Of a stretch of 64,000 nt of DNA, positions 27,536-36,500 are shown piece by piece. Under the pieces are notes generated by a model that worked only from the letters and a program-made list of their open reading frames with translations, was not told the origin of the DNA and ran no database searches. The stretch is from Achromobacter agilis (GTDB lineage: Bacteria > Pseudomonadota > Gammaproteobacteria > Burkholderiales > Burkholderiaceae_B). The first letter of the stretch is position 1. Every line of letters starts with the position of its first letter. The translations under genes were made by a program, and so were the position numbers. The DNA is taken from positions 1 through 64,000 of the forward strand of contig NZ_UFQB01000020.1 in assembly GCF_900496965.1 (NCBI RefSeq), in the 5' to 3' direction.

Positions 27536-30016
27536 ATGACCGCTTTTACTATCGCTCCCATTGGAACCTGCCGCATCCATACGCCGCTGCGCGATGCCGT
27601 GGGCCGCTACCCGATCAAGCTGCAACTCGGGCGCAACTACGGCTTCGTGCACACCAGCGGCGAGGCGGTGCAGCAGGCCCGGTTCATGTTCGGCGAGGGT
27701 GACATCCCCGCCGACGTCCAGCGCGTGGTCTTCCGACCGTCGAACGGCGAGCAGGCCCGCCGCGGGACGCATAAGCCGGCCGACCTGTACATGGTCGAAC
27801 TGTCGTCGCGCAAGCTGCTGACCATCGACGGCTATCCCATCCAGTCCAACTATCTGGTGCGCTACTTCAGTGAATTTTTCGCCGATCGCACGCGTACCCG
27901 GATGTTCTGGTCCCTGGCCAGCACTGAACGGCTTGCCGAGCGGCGCGCGCTGCTGGAGCAGGACCCGGTCTTCAATAGTCTCTCCGCGGATGACCGCGCG
28001 CTGCTCTCCCGTATCGTCAAGCGCGACCTGTCGGACGAAGAGATCGAGCAGGAAATGCGCCTGCTCGTCGACCTGCTCGGCAGGGACAAGGTGGTGTTCG
28101 TCACGCACGTCAACGCCTTCACCCCGGACAATGCGCCGATCGAACAGCGCGAGCAGTTGATCGCCGCGGTGACCGCGAGCGCGCTGCGCATCGGCGTGCC
28201 TTGCTACGACCCGACGCCGCTGATGAACAAGATCGGTCAAGCCGATGCGATGGAAAATGGCGGGCTCGACCTGACCCACTACACGCCGGCCTTTGCGGAG
28301 CGCCTGTGCTCCGACTGGTTCAAGAATTTCATGCGTCCCAGAATGGGCGCGTCCACGCCGCAGGCCGCTGTGCCCAAGCTGGGCGCCGACGAAAGCGCCG
28401 ACCGCATTGAAAAGGCCTGGGATTCGGGTGACTTGCGCGAAGCGTCGCGGCGCGTGCGCGACGTGCTGCGCCGCTATCCCGGGCTGCCCGACCACGTGCT
28501 GCTGTTCGCGAAGATCCAGGAAGAGTTGGGCGATTACGAAGGATCGCTTGCGCTGCTGAGCAATGCGGATGGCACGCTGGCAGCCGGCAGTAAGGCCGAG
28601 CAGATCCTGATGCGCAATCAGTTCAAGCTGGGGCGCCATGACGTGGCGTACTCGCTTGCGGCGGGCCTGCTGGGCGATGAAAAGGAAACCCCCGAAATCG
28701 TGCGGATCGCGGCGGTGTCCGCCGGTCAGCTGGGCTACGTGGACGAAGCCCTGGGCAACTGGAAGCAGCTGTTCCGCATTTCGTCTCCGGACGACGCGGT
28801 GGCGGTGGAAGCGGCCGACACGGTGCTCTCGCTGCTGCAGGCAAGCGGCGACATGGAAGCCGCCATCCGGTGGGTCCACGAGGTCCGCGCGACAATGCCC
28901 GCGTATGGCCGCGGCTTTGCGGTGCTGTGGCGCGACCGGCTGATCGCCGGGGATCGCGCGGGGCTGCGCGCGCTGGCGTCGGAGTCGCCCGCGCTTGCTG
29001 ATGCCGATGCCCTGGAACTCGTCAAGGAAGCCTCGTGGCGGGGCAGCATCATGGCCGCGGCGGCGCTGGCGGTGTCTTGCGGCCTGGCGAAAAGCGAACA
29101 AGAGGATATTTCCGCGTGGCTGCTGTCGCAGTCGTCGGCGTGGGCCGAGGAAGGCTCCCGTGCGTTGGAAGAGGGACGCCTGCGCGACGCGGCCGAACGA
29201 ATCTGCGCACACCGCCTGCTCAATCCCGACGCCCTGGCCGGCGTGCGCGCGCAGCGCGCGTTCGAGCGCGCGATGCGCCTTGGCGTGCGGGCCGCGCTCC
29301 TGGCGGGCAACCACAAGGAAGTGATCGACCTGACGGATATCGCGCTGGATACCCAGGTCGATTTTCCCGAACTGGACGCAATGCGCGGCCGGGCGGCCGA
29401 TGCGCTCGGCGACAAGCAGACCGCCATGCGGCATCTGGAGCGGGCCGCCGCCGGCGAATCCGCCCCGTTCAGCACGCAGCTGTACTTCGCGCGGGTAGCG
29501 TTCAACGGCGGCTGGTTCGGCGAAGCCATCGACGCCTACAAGGCGGTCCTGGCCCATTCGTCGGCCGACGAGAGCGCTAAGGAAGAAGCGGAGCGCCAGC
29601 TCGGCAGGCTTGGCCCTCGCGCGATCCGCGGCGCCCGCGAAATCCTGGCCGCGGGCGATCACCGCGGGGCGTGGAACCTGCTGGAGCGCGTGGCGCAGTC
29701 GTGGCCGCAGATGACGGAAGTCGACCACGAAAAGCGGCGCATCATCGCCGTCCTGTATGCCGAGGCCCGTGCGCTGGAGCCGTCGAGCACCACCGAGCGC
29801 CTGGCGCTCGGCGAGAGGATCCTGCAACTCGTTCCCCACGATCCCATCGGCCTGCGCTTGGCCGCGGTCGGCGCCATGCGCCTGCACCGCTTCGAGCAGG
29901 CCTTGCCCTATTGGCGGGCGCTCAAGGAACGTTCCGAGAATCCGGCGCAGTTCGATCACTACATCCAGCGTTGCCTGGTCTGGATCGAAAAGGCCAATCG
30001 TAGGAAGGCAGCATGA
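27536..30016 (+). CDS. tviD: TviD-like Vi polysaccharide biosynthesis protein, probable O-acetyltransferase
   Basis: An 826-residue protein similar in size and position to TviD, which in the Salmonella Vi system has been assigned to O-acetylation of the polymer. The first 280 residues look like a GSCFA/SGNH-type catalytic domain: block I reads IGTCRIH near residues 8-14, with Cys in the nucleophile place, and a D-x-x-H motif (DLTHYT) lies at 245-250. The rest is alpha-helical with TPR-like repeats. AGGAGAG precedes ATG 27536. It overlaps tviE by four bases. Confidence 0.7.
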   Translation: MTAFTIAPIGTCRIHTPLRDAVGRYPIKLQLGRNYGFVHTSGEAVQQARFMFGEGDIPADVQRVVFRPSNGEQARRGTHKPADLYMVELSSRKLLTIDGYPIQSNYLVRYFSEFFADRTRTRMFWSLASTERLAERRALLEQDPVFNSLSADDRALLSRIVKRDLSDEEIEQEMRLLVDLLGRDKVVFVTHVNAFTPDNAPIEQREQLIAAVTASALRIGVPCYDPTPLMNKIGQADAMENGGLDLTHYTPAFAERLCSDWFKNFMRPRMGASTPQAAVPKLGADESADRIEKAWDSGDLREASRRVRDVLRRYPGLPDHVLLFAKIQEELGDYEGSLALLSNADGTLAAGSKAEQILMRNQFKLGRHDVAYSLAAGLLGDEKETPEIVRIAAVSAGQLGYVDEALGNWKQLFRISSPDDAVAVEAADTVLSLLQASGDMEAAIRWVHEVRATMPAYGRGFAVLWRDRLIAGDRAGLRALASESPALADADALELVKEASWRGSIMAAAALAVSCGLAKSEQEDISAWLLSQSSAWAEEGSRALEEGRLRDAAERICAHRLLNPDALAGVRAQRAFERAMRLGVRAALLAGNHKEVIDLTDIALDTQVDFPELDAMRGRAADALGDKQTAMRHLERAAAGESAPFSTQLYFARVAFNGGWFGEAIDAYKAVLAHSSADESAKEEAERQLGRLGPRAIRGAREILAAGDHRGAWNLLERVAQSWPQMTEVDHEKRRIIAVLYAEARALEPSSTTERLALGERILQLVPHDPIGLRLAAVGAMRLHRFEQALPYWRALKERSENPAQFDHYIQRCLVWIEKANRRKAA

Positions 30017-32070
30017 ACCCACCTTTAAGCGCCGAGCAGGAGGACGTTACGTCCGATCTTCAGTGGGTCCATGCCCAGCTGGAAGAGATTGTCACGGAGT
30101 CGAGCCGGGTTCAGGTCGCACAGGAAAACCTGGCGCGCGCGGAAGCGCTGGCGCGCGACCATATGGCCGATTCGAAAGTCCGCTTTCTTCTCCTGCGTCT
30201 GCAGGAGTCGGCGGGCCTGAACGAGGGCCTGGCCGAGCAGTGGTCGACGCTCCTGGAAGAATGCCCTGACGATCTCCAGATCGTCCGCTATTGCGCGACC
30301 CGTCTCGTGAAGGAGCGGCATGTCGACGAGGCCTTGTCCCTGGTCGAACGCCATCTGCCCGAGTCGATGGAAAGTCCGGACCGCTTGTTCGCCCGGGCAA
30401 AACTGCTTAGCGACATCCGTGCGCACGAGCAGTCCGACGAGCTCTTCCGCCGGCTGATCTCGCAGAATACGGATCGCAATATGCGCGTCGAGTTCGCCAA
30501 GCGCTTGCGCAAGCGCGGCTTGCTGGCCGAAGCGTTCGAGGCGATCGCGCCCGTTATGAAACACCTTGCGCCGGGCAGCAAGGCGGCGGAACTCGCCAAC
30601 GGCCTCGCGAGCGACTATGCCTTTTATCAGCGTTTCGAGCCCGAAGGGCTAGCCGGCAAGGACGTCCGGATCGTGTCGATGAAACATGCGATCCTGCACT
30701 TCCGCGACCGGCCCATCGCGGAGCCGTCGCCGGGCAAGTCCGTCTCGGTGGCGCTCGTGACGGGCAGCCTTGGGCCCGGCGGCGCTGAGCGGCAGCTGAC
30801 GCGTCTTGCGGGGGAACTGACCCGCATGGCGGAATCTCCCGATTGCCGGCAGGCCGACGTGCCCATGAAGCCGAAAAAGGTCGAAGTGCTGGTGAAGCAG
30901 CACACCGAACCGTCGGGCTCGACCAAGAAGCAAGGCCTGGATTTCTTCCTGCCCGTTCTGGCCAAGGCGCAGATCCCGGTCACGGAAATCAACCGGTTGC
31001 CTGCCGTCTCCGTGTCCCATCAGCCGGTTCCCGAGGGCAGCCTGGGCCGTCTGCTGGAACAACTGCCGCCGCCCGTCCACTACGGCGTGACGCGGCTTAC
31101 GCCAGTCCTGCGGGCGAACCCGTTCGACGTGGTGAGCCTGTGGCAGGACGGAACCTGCCTGTTCGGCGCGCTGGCGGCGTTGCTGGCCGGCGCTCGTACC
31201 ATACATCTCGTGTTCCGCGGACTGCCGCCGAATATCCGCAAGGACCGCTTCCGCGAAGAGTATCCCGAGCTGTACCAGGCCCTGGCCCAGGTGCCCGGGG
31301 TGTACTTCGTCAGCAACAGCTGCAAGGCGGCGGAGGCCTATTCCGAGTGGCTGGGCATCCCGATCACGCGCTTTCACATCCTGTACAACGGCGTGCCGGA
31401 CCTGGCGACCGACGCGGCGGCCGTGGACGAGGAAAAGTGGAAGGCCTTCCAGGAAAGCACGACCGATGCCACGGAGACGATCGGCGGCGTGTTCCGCCTG
31501 GAGCCGGACAAGCGGCCGCAACTCTGGATCAAGCTCGCGGCGCTATACCTGAAGGAGCGTCCGCAAGCGCGCTTTGTCATCGTGGGCGACGGCCGCCTGC
31601 ACGAGAACATCGTGGCGCTTGCGCAAGAGCTTCGCGTGACGGACCGGCTGTTGCTTGTCGGCCTGTCGAACCACGTCGGCTATTGGTATTCCCAGATGGA
31701 CGCCAGTGTTTTGCTGTCGCGCTACGAGGGCCTGCCGAACGTGCTGATCGAAGCGCAGCTCCTGGGTGTGCCGGTGATCTCCACTCCCGCCGGTGGCGCG
31801 GGGGAATGCTTTGTGGAGAACGAGACCGGCCACCTGCTCAGCGATGTCGATCACCCGGACCTGCACGAGGCGTGCGAGAAAGTCGCCTCGATGGTGGACC
31901 AGGTGCGCGGCAATGAGCAGTTGAGAGCGCATAGCCGTCACCGCGCGCAGAAGCTGTTTTCGCTCGATGCGATGCTGGCGAAGTTCCTGGCCCTGTGCGT
32001 GCCCGCCATGCCCGTGTCCGAGAACGACGAACGCATGGACATTCCGCCTATGCGTCTGATGCAAGCCTGA
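30013..32070 (+). CDS. tviE: TviE-like Vi polymerase, GT4 glycosyltransferase
   Basis: Predicted to polymerise the aminuronic acid chain in the cytoplasm. Residues 1-200 are helical and TPR-like. The GT-B part begins with SLGPGGAERQLTRLAGELTR near 255, and the C-terminal half holds a UDP-sugar site with SRYEGLPNVLIEAQLLGVPV, whose two Glu form the E-x7-E motif of retaining GT4 enzymes (about 572 and 580). At 685 residues it is about 100 longer than Salmonella TviE, mainly at the N-terminus. It is coupled to tviD by ATGA. Confidence 0.75.
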   Translation: MNPPLSAEQEDVTSDLQWVHAQLEEIVTESSRVQVAQENLARAEALARDHMADSKVRFLLLRLQESAGLNEGLAEQWSTLLEECPDDLQIVRYCATRLVKERHVDEALSLVERHLPESMESPDRLFARAKLLSDIRAHEQSDELFRRLISQNTDRNMRVEFAKRLRKRGLLAEAFEAIAPVMKHLAPGSKAAELANGLASDYAFYQRFEPEGLAGKDVRIVSMKHAILHFRDRPIAEPSPGKSVSVALVTGSLGPGGAERQLTRLAGELTRMAESPDCRQADVPMKPKKVEVLVKQHTEPSGSTKKQGLDFFLPVLAKAQIPVTEINRLPAVSVSHQPVPEGSLGRLLEQLPPPVHYGVTRLTPVLRANPFDVVSLWQDGTCLFGALAALLAGARTIHLVFRGLPPNIRKDRFREEYPELYQALAQVPGVYFVSNSCKAAEAYSEWLGIPITRFHILYNGVPDLATDAAAVDEEKWKAFQESTTDATETIGGVFRLEPDKRPQLWIKLAALYLKERPQARFVIVGDGRLHENIVALAQELRVTDRLLLVGLSNHVGYWYSQMDASVLLSRYEGLPNVLIEAQLLGVPVISTPAGGAGECFVENETGHLLSDVDHPDLHEACEKVASMVDQVRGNEQLRAHSRHRAQKLFSLDAMLAKFLALCVPAMPVSENDERMDIPPMRLMQA

Positions 32071-32112
32071 TTGGCCGCTTGTCTTTTTGAGCTGCTGAAG
32101 CTAAAGGAACTT

Positions 32113-33270
32113 ATGCAAATGAATGTCCCGGTTTCGGGTCCGCGGCGCAATGCGGCCCTGGCCATGGTGCTGTTTGCCGCACTTTCACTGACGGGATGCC
32201 AGCTTCCGCGTTCCGGTCCGATGTTGAGCGAGATGACGGGCGCGCACGATGACAAGGATGTCATCGTGATGCCCGTGTCGCGCGAACTCGTGCAGGAGAG
32301 CCGCGTGCCCGAGGTCGCCGATTTTCCCGTGCACTATCGCGACCTTACGCAGGCGGGATTCGACCGGCTGGTGCCGGGCGACGGCATTAACGTGAAGGTA
32401 TGGGAGCGCGATGGGCTGGGTGTTTTCGCGGTGGACCCGTCCGGTGTCAGCGACCTGGGAAACCAGGAGATAGACCGGATGGGGAATGTCCATTTCCCCA
32501 TTCTTGGAAAATTCCAGGCCGCGGGCCTGACGCTGGCGCAGCTGCATGACGCCGTCGTGGCGCGCTTGAGCCAGCTGGTCGTCGCTTCCGACGTCAGCGT
32601 GACGCGCGCCGCCGATGCGCGCGGCCAGATGGTGACCGTGCAGGGCAATCTGACCAAGCCCGGCATGTATCCCATCACGCAGACGTCTCAGCGGCTGAGC
32701 AGCGCGCTGGCGCAGGCCGCGCCGGTACAGACGAATCCCGAACAGCTCGTCATCAGCCTGCGCCGCGACAATCAGGTGGCGTCGGTGCGGCTGTCGGATA
32801 TCTATCGCAATCAGAACAACGACATTCTGCTGCGGGCGGGCGACGTCATTACCGCCTATGACTCGCGTGAGTACCTGACCGTGCTGGGCGCGGCCGGGAA
32901 CCAGGGGCGCGTGGCCATCAGCAAGCGCAACTACAGCGTACTGGACGCCCTGGCGGATTCCAGAGGTCTCGATGACAAGCTGGCGGATCCGCGTTCCGTG
33001 TTCCTGTTCACGCCCGCCAAGGCCGGCGTCGACGGCAAGCCCGACATGCTGCCGGTGGTCTATCAGTTCGACCTTACCCGTCCGGAACAGGTGGCACTGG
33101 CCCGCGAGTTCACCGTGCACGAAGGCCAGGCCATTTACATCTCCGATGCGCCGTTCACCCAGGTGCAGAAGGTTCTCTCGGCATTCCGCGTCACCATGAG
33201 CGCAGGCTTCAGCGCCACGCGGGCAATCGATAGCGATTCGGGCTCCAGTTCGTCCGGCGTCAATCAATAG
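32113..33270 (+). CDS. vexA: VexA-like outer-membrane polysaccharide export lipoprotein
   Basis: This forms the outer-membrane channel of ABC-dependent capsule export (Wza/KpsD class). The signal peptide ends in a lipobox (ALSLTGC), so the mature protein is lipid-anchored. A Poly_export domain (FDRLVPGDGINVKVWERDG, near residue 80) is followed by SLBB-type domains (VTVQGNLTKPGMYPIT and YLTVLGAAGNQGRVAI). ATG 32113 has AAAGGA upstream; ATG 32119 is also possible. It stands between the synthesis genes and the ABC transporter genes. Confidence 0.85.
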   Translation: MQMNVPVSGPRRNAALAMVLFAALSLTGCQLPRSGPMLSEMTGAHDDKDVIVMPVSRELVQESRVPEVADFPVHYRDLTQAGFDRLVPGDGINVKVWERDGLGVFAVDPSGVSDLGNQEIDRMGNVHFPILGKFQAAGLTLAQLHDAVVARLSQLVVASDVSVTRAADARGQMVTVQGNLTKPGMYPITQTSQRLSSALAQAAPVQTNPEQLVISLRRDNQVASVRLSDIYRNQNNDILLRAGDVITAYDSREYLTVLGAAGNQGRVAISKRNYSVLDALADSRGLDDKLADPRSVFLFTPAKAGVDGKPDMLPVVYQFDLTRPEQVALAREFTVHEGQAIYISDAPFTQVQKVLSAFRVTMSAGFSATRAIDSDSGSSSSGVNQ

Positions 33271-33277
33271 CGTGTCG

Positions 33278-34618
33278 ATGAGCAACGAGGATCGGATCAA
33301 GGGTTGGCGCTCGCGCCGAAAGGACAGCAACTACGCAGTAGGGTCCGGGGTGGCGGCCTGGCGCCTGGACCCCGCCGCATTGTTTGAAGCAAAGGCCACG
33401 CCGGCCGTCTTGCTCAAGCCATTACTCGCGCGCCTTCAGGGCGAGCCGCACGATTCCGTGGCCGCCCGGCGGGCGGTGTACGAAGCCGTGCAGGCCGAGC
33501 TGGATGCGGAGATCGCGCGCAGCGGGGTCGACGAGACGCTGGCCGATTTTTCGCGGCGGCGCCTGCGGGTCATCGTGCGCCTGCTCGAGCTGGACATCCG
33601 CGCGGGCGCCGAAGTGTTCGCGCCGGGATACATGCCGGCCAAGCTGGTGGCGGAGGATGAGCGCCTGGCCGCGGCGCACGAACGGCGCGTGCAGCGGCGC
33701 AAGCAGGACGAGGCGCGCGACGCCCGCCGGCATGCTTCCCGCAACGATATCGCGCTGGAGATCGAGCTGTCCCAGGACGAGGCCGGCGACATCGCGATTC
33801 TGCGGGAGCGCTTGCGCGCCCTGCATGAAGGGCATGACCCGGGCAACGCCGTCAAAGGCCGGTCGGTCGGACGCACGCTGTTGGCGATGTTCATCTACCA
33901 ATTGCGGGTGATGCATGGCGAGAGCCGGATTGCGCTGGTGTGGGCCTTGGTAGGCCCCGTCGTGCTGCTTACGTTGATTTCGTCGCTGTACATCCTGATG
34001 GGCACGCATTACATCCTGGGCATGGATGTGCAGACCTTCTCGCTGCTGGGGGCGACCACCTGGATCATGTTCCGGCAGATCGTCTTCAGAAGCAGTACGG
34101 CGTACATATCGGCCCGGGGCCTGTTGAATTTCCAGGGCGTTACGCCATTGATGTGCGCGCTGGTGCAGGCGCTGATCTATGTATCGGTGTATCTCGTGGT
34201 GTTCCTTGTCCTGATCAGCGCCGGCCATGCCTTGGGCCTCATCACGCTGCCGCAAAGCTGGGCGGGGTTCCTGTTGTACGTGGTGCTGATGGGCGTCGGC
34301 GGCGTCGCGATGGGGGTGCTGTTCGGCTCGATCGCGACTTTCTGGCATTTCTTTCTCAGGCTGGCGCCGATCATCGAGCGGTTTCTCCAGATTTTCGCGG
34401 CCGTCTTCTTCGTATCGGAGCAGCTGCCGGAGACCCTGCGCCCCTGGATGCTCTGGTTGCCGTTCGCGCACGGCATGCAGCTTTTGCGCTCTGCCTACTT
34501 CGAGGCCTATGAATCGCAGGATGCGAGTGTGGGGTATTTCCTGACGGCGTTGGTTTTCCTGATGGTGGCAGCCCTGGCGGCCGAGCGCCTTGCCCGTCCC
34601 AATGTCCAGCCGATGTGA
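33278..34618 (+). CDS. vexB: VexB-like ABC-2 capsule export permease with a long N-terminal extension
   Basis: The C-terminal 250 residues are a KpsM/VexB-type ABC-2 permease with six helices and the family segments LVWALVGPVVLLTLISSLYI and WMLWLPFAHGMQLLRSAYFE. About 190 residues precede it; KpsM and VexB are only about 260 residues in all. The extension is soluble and highly charged, with RRRLRVIVRLLELDIRAGAE and a basic coiled-coil-like stretch near 125-150. ATG 33278 is preferred over GTG 33272. The partner ABC protein is encoded next. Confidence 0.8.
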   Translation: MSNEDRIKGWRSRRKDSNYAVGSGVAAWRLDPAALFEAKATPAVLLKPLLARLQGEPHDSVAARRAVYEAVQAELDAEIARSGVDETLADFSRRRLRVIVRLLELDIRAGAEVFAPGYMPAKLVAEDERLAAAHERRVQRRKQDEARDARRHASRNDIALEIELSQDEAGDIAILRERLRALHEGHDPGNAVKGRSVGRTLLAMFIYQLRVMHGESRIALVWALVGPVVLLTLISSLYILMGTHYILGMDVQTFSLLGATTWIMFRQIVFRSSTAYISARGLLNFQGVTPLMCALVQALIYVSVYLVVFLVLISAGHALGLITLPQSWAGFLLYVVLMGVGGVAMGVLFGSIATFWHFFLRLAPIIERFLQIFAAVFFVSEQLPETLRPWMLWLPFAHGMQLLRSAYFEAYESQDASVGYFLTALVFLMVAALAAERLARPNVQPM

Positions 34619-34627
34619 GGGAAGAAG

Positions 34628-35347
34628 ATGATCCATCTCAATGGCGTCACTGACGAGCCTTATGCATTCGGAAGCCGGCAACCGCTGCTCTCCAACGTCG
34701 ATCTCGACATTCCGGTCGGGCGCTATGCCTTGCTGTCGCCGACGCCGGAACTGCATCGCCAGATCGTCGATGTGTTGTGCAACCTGCGTCCGCCCCGCCA
34801 AGGCTTCGTCAAGCATGACGGAAATGTGTCGTGGGCCATCGGCCGGCAAGGCTTCATCCGCGGCAAGGCAAATGGCCTGAGCATGATCGACTTCGTCAGC
34901 GAGATGTACGAAATCGACGCGGATGCCGCGCATGAACTGGTCGCGGACCTGATCAGCGACCCCAACATCCTGGCCAAGCCCATGGAACATTGGCCGCTCT
35001 ACGCACGGCAGGAGTTTTCGTTCGCACTGGCGCTGGCGCCCGCGTTCGATGTCTACGTGATCGAAGGGGCCATCCCTTTCGAGCCTTGCCGTTTCACCCG
35101 TCTCTGGCTGGCGCTTTTCGAAGAGCGGCTGGTTGGCCGGACACTAATTCTCTCCAGTTATCGCCAGAATCAGTTGGCGGACTATTGCTTCAAGGGTTTG
35201 ATTTATGAACGAAGCGCACTCAGCATCGAAGACGACCTCGACCAGTGCATCAGCAGGTTCCCCCCGAGACGATCAAGGAGTGAATCCGGCAGCGCAGGCG
35301 ACGACGTCTTCGGAGGCGGCTTCGACGAAGGCCAGCTCGGCCTCTGA
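34628..35347 (+). CDS. vexC: VexC/KpsT-like ABC protein with degenerate ATPase motifs
   Basis: Position, length (239) and the conserved segment SWAIGRQGFIRGK near residues 68-80, equivalent to KpsT SWPVGLAGGFQG, identify a VexC/KpsT relative. The ATPase motifs are gone. The Walker A position reads SPTPELHRQ (37-45) instead of GxNGAGKST; the signature is WPLYARQEF (122-130) instead of SSGMR; Walker B is DVYVIEG (141-147), lacking D and the catalytic E; the H-loop is SSY. The frame is intact, with a good ribosome site (GAGGGAAGAAG). Its last 143 bp overlap vexD in another frame. Confidence 0.75.
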   Translation: MIHLNGVTDEPYAFGSRQPLLSNVDLDIPVGRYALLSPTPELHRQIVDVLCNLRPPRQGFVKHDGNVSWAIGRQGFIRGKANGLSMIDFVSEMYEIDADAAHELVADLISDPNILAKPMEHWPLYARQEFSFALALAPAFDVYVIEGAIPFEPCRFTRLWLALFEERLVGRTLILSSYRQNQLADYCFKGLIYERSALSIEDDLDQCISRFPPRRSRSESGSAGDDVFGGGFDEGQLGL

Positions 35348-36500
35348 GGTCCGGTCTGAAATCGAACGCCGCCGCCGCGAGCGGCAGTCGGCGCTGAGCG
35401 AACGGCGCCGCCACCGCTGGATCAATACGCTCATCGTGCTGGCGCCGGTAGCGATTGCCCTGCTCTATGCGCTCGTCGTCGCCACGCCGCGCTATGAAGC
35501 GGAGTCGCGGTTTTTCGTGCAGTCGGCCTCCGGCCAGCAAGGCGGGGCGGGCGCGGCGGCGAGCCTGCTGACCACGGGAAACTCGGGCGGCATGCTGGGC
35601 GGCTTCGTGGACGGATGGGCGGTGGCCGACTTCCTCAAGTCGCGCGACGCCATGCAGCAGCTCGACAAGAAAGTCGGCCTGCGCCAGTACCTGATTCGCG
35701 GAGGCCTGGACCCGGTGAACCATCTTGCCGAGGATTCCAGCGAGGACGACCTCTTTCGCGCCTACCAGGCTTCGGTCAAGGTCTCCTTCAACGCGCTGGA
35801 GCAGATCGACGTGCTGCGCGTGAGCGCGTTCTCTTCGGAGGACGCGGGGATCCTCTCCAAGGCGCTCATCGACCTGGCGGAGGAATTCGTGAGCACCATG
35901 AACGAGAAGGGCGTCGCCGACAAACTGAAGGTGAGCGAGGAGGCGGTCAAGCTCGCGGAGCAGAAGGCGCTTGCCGCCAGAGAGACCCTGACTGCCTGGC
36001 GGACCACCCACGGCAACATCGACCCCACGGCTACGGTGACCATGCTGCTTAACCTTTCCAGCCAGCTCGAAGGAGAGCTCAACACGGCGCAGATCAATCT
36101 CGACAAGATCCGGGCGCTGGGCAACAAGGACCATTTCATGCTGCGGCCCGCCGAGCAGCAGGTGGCGTCCCTGAAGAAGCGGATCGCGGCCGTGCGCCAA
36201 CGCTTGAGCGGCGCGGGCAATACGGAAGCGAAACAGCTCAAATCCTACGAGGCGCTGCGCAACGCCCAGGCGTTCGCGGATTCGAACTTGACCCTGGCGC
36301 AGCAGACCTACCAGCAGGCCATGACGGATACCCTGCGCCTGCAGCGCTACCTGTCCATCATTGCCCAGCCGGTTCCCACGGACCGTCCAAGCAGCCCGCG
36401 CACCGGCATCCTGTTGCTGCAGGCATTGGCGCTGGGTTTCGTGCTGATGTTCATCGCTCGCGTGGCGATGGCTTTGTTGAGGGGGTTGCGCCATGGTTGA
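35205..36500 (+). CDS. vexD: VexD/KpsE-like polysaccharide co-polymerase (capsule export)
   Basis: An inner-membrane protein that links the ABC transporter to the outer-membrane channel. A Ser/Thr/Ala-rich cytoplasmic tail of about 60 residues leads to the first helix (TLIVLAPVAIALLYALVVA). A periplasmic coiled-coil region (VSEEAVKLAEQKALAARETL) and a second helix (LLQALALGFVLMFIARVAM) complete the KpsE topology. It has 431 residues. It starts inside vexC and ends eight bases into vexE, so translation of the three genes is probably coupled. Confidence 0.85.
   Translation: MNEAHSASKTTSTSASAGSPRDDQGVNPAAQATTSSEAASTKASSASEVRSEIERRRRERQSALSERRRHRWINTLIVLAPVAIALLYALVVATPRYEAESRFFVQSASGQQGGAGAAASLLTTGNSGGMLGGFVDGWAVADFLKSRDAMQQLDKKVGLRQYLIRGGLDPVNHLAEDSSEDDLFRAYQASVKVSFNALEQIDVLRVSAFSSEDAGILSKALIDLAEEFVSTMNEKGVADKLKVSEEAVKLAEQKALAARETLTAWRTTHGNIDPTATVTMLLNLSSQLEGELNTAQINLDKIRALGNKDHFMLRPAEQQVASLKKRIAAVRQRLSGAGNTEAKQLKSYEALRNAQAFADSNLTLAQQTYQQAMTDTLRLQRYLSIIAQPVPTDRPSSPRTGILLLQALALGFVLMFIARVAMALLRGLRHG

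Noticed and set aside
34628-35347. vexC as a pseudogene.
   Set aside because: There is no frameshift or stop, the ribosome site is good, the fold-specific residues are kept and it is embedded in an intact operon, so a functional non-ATPase is more likely.
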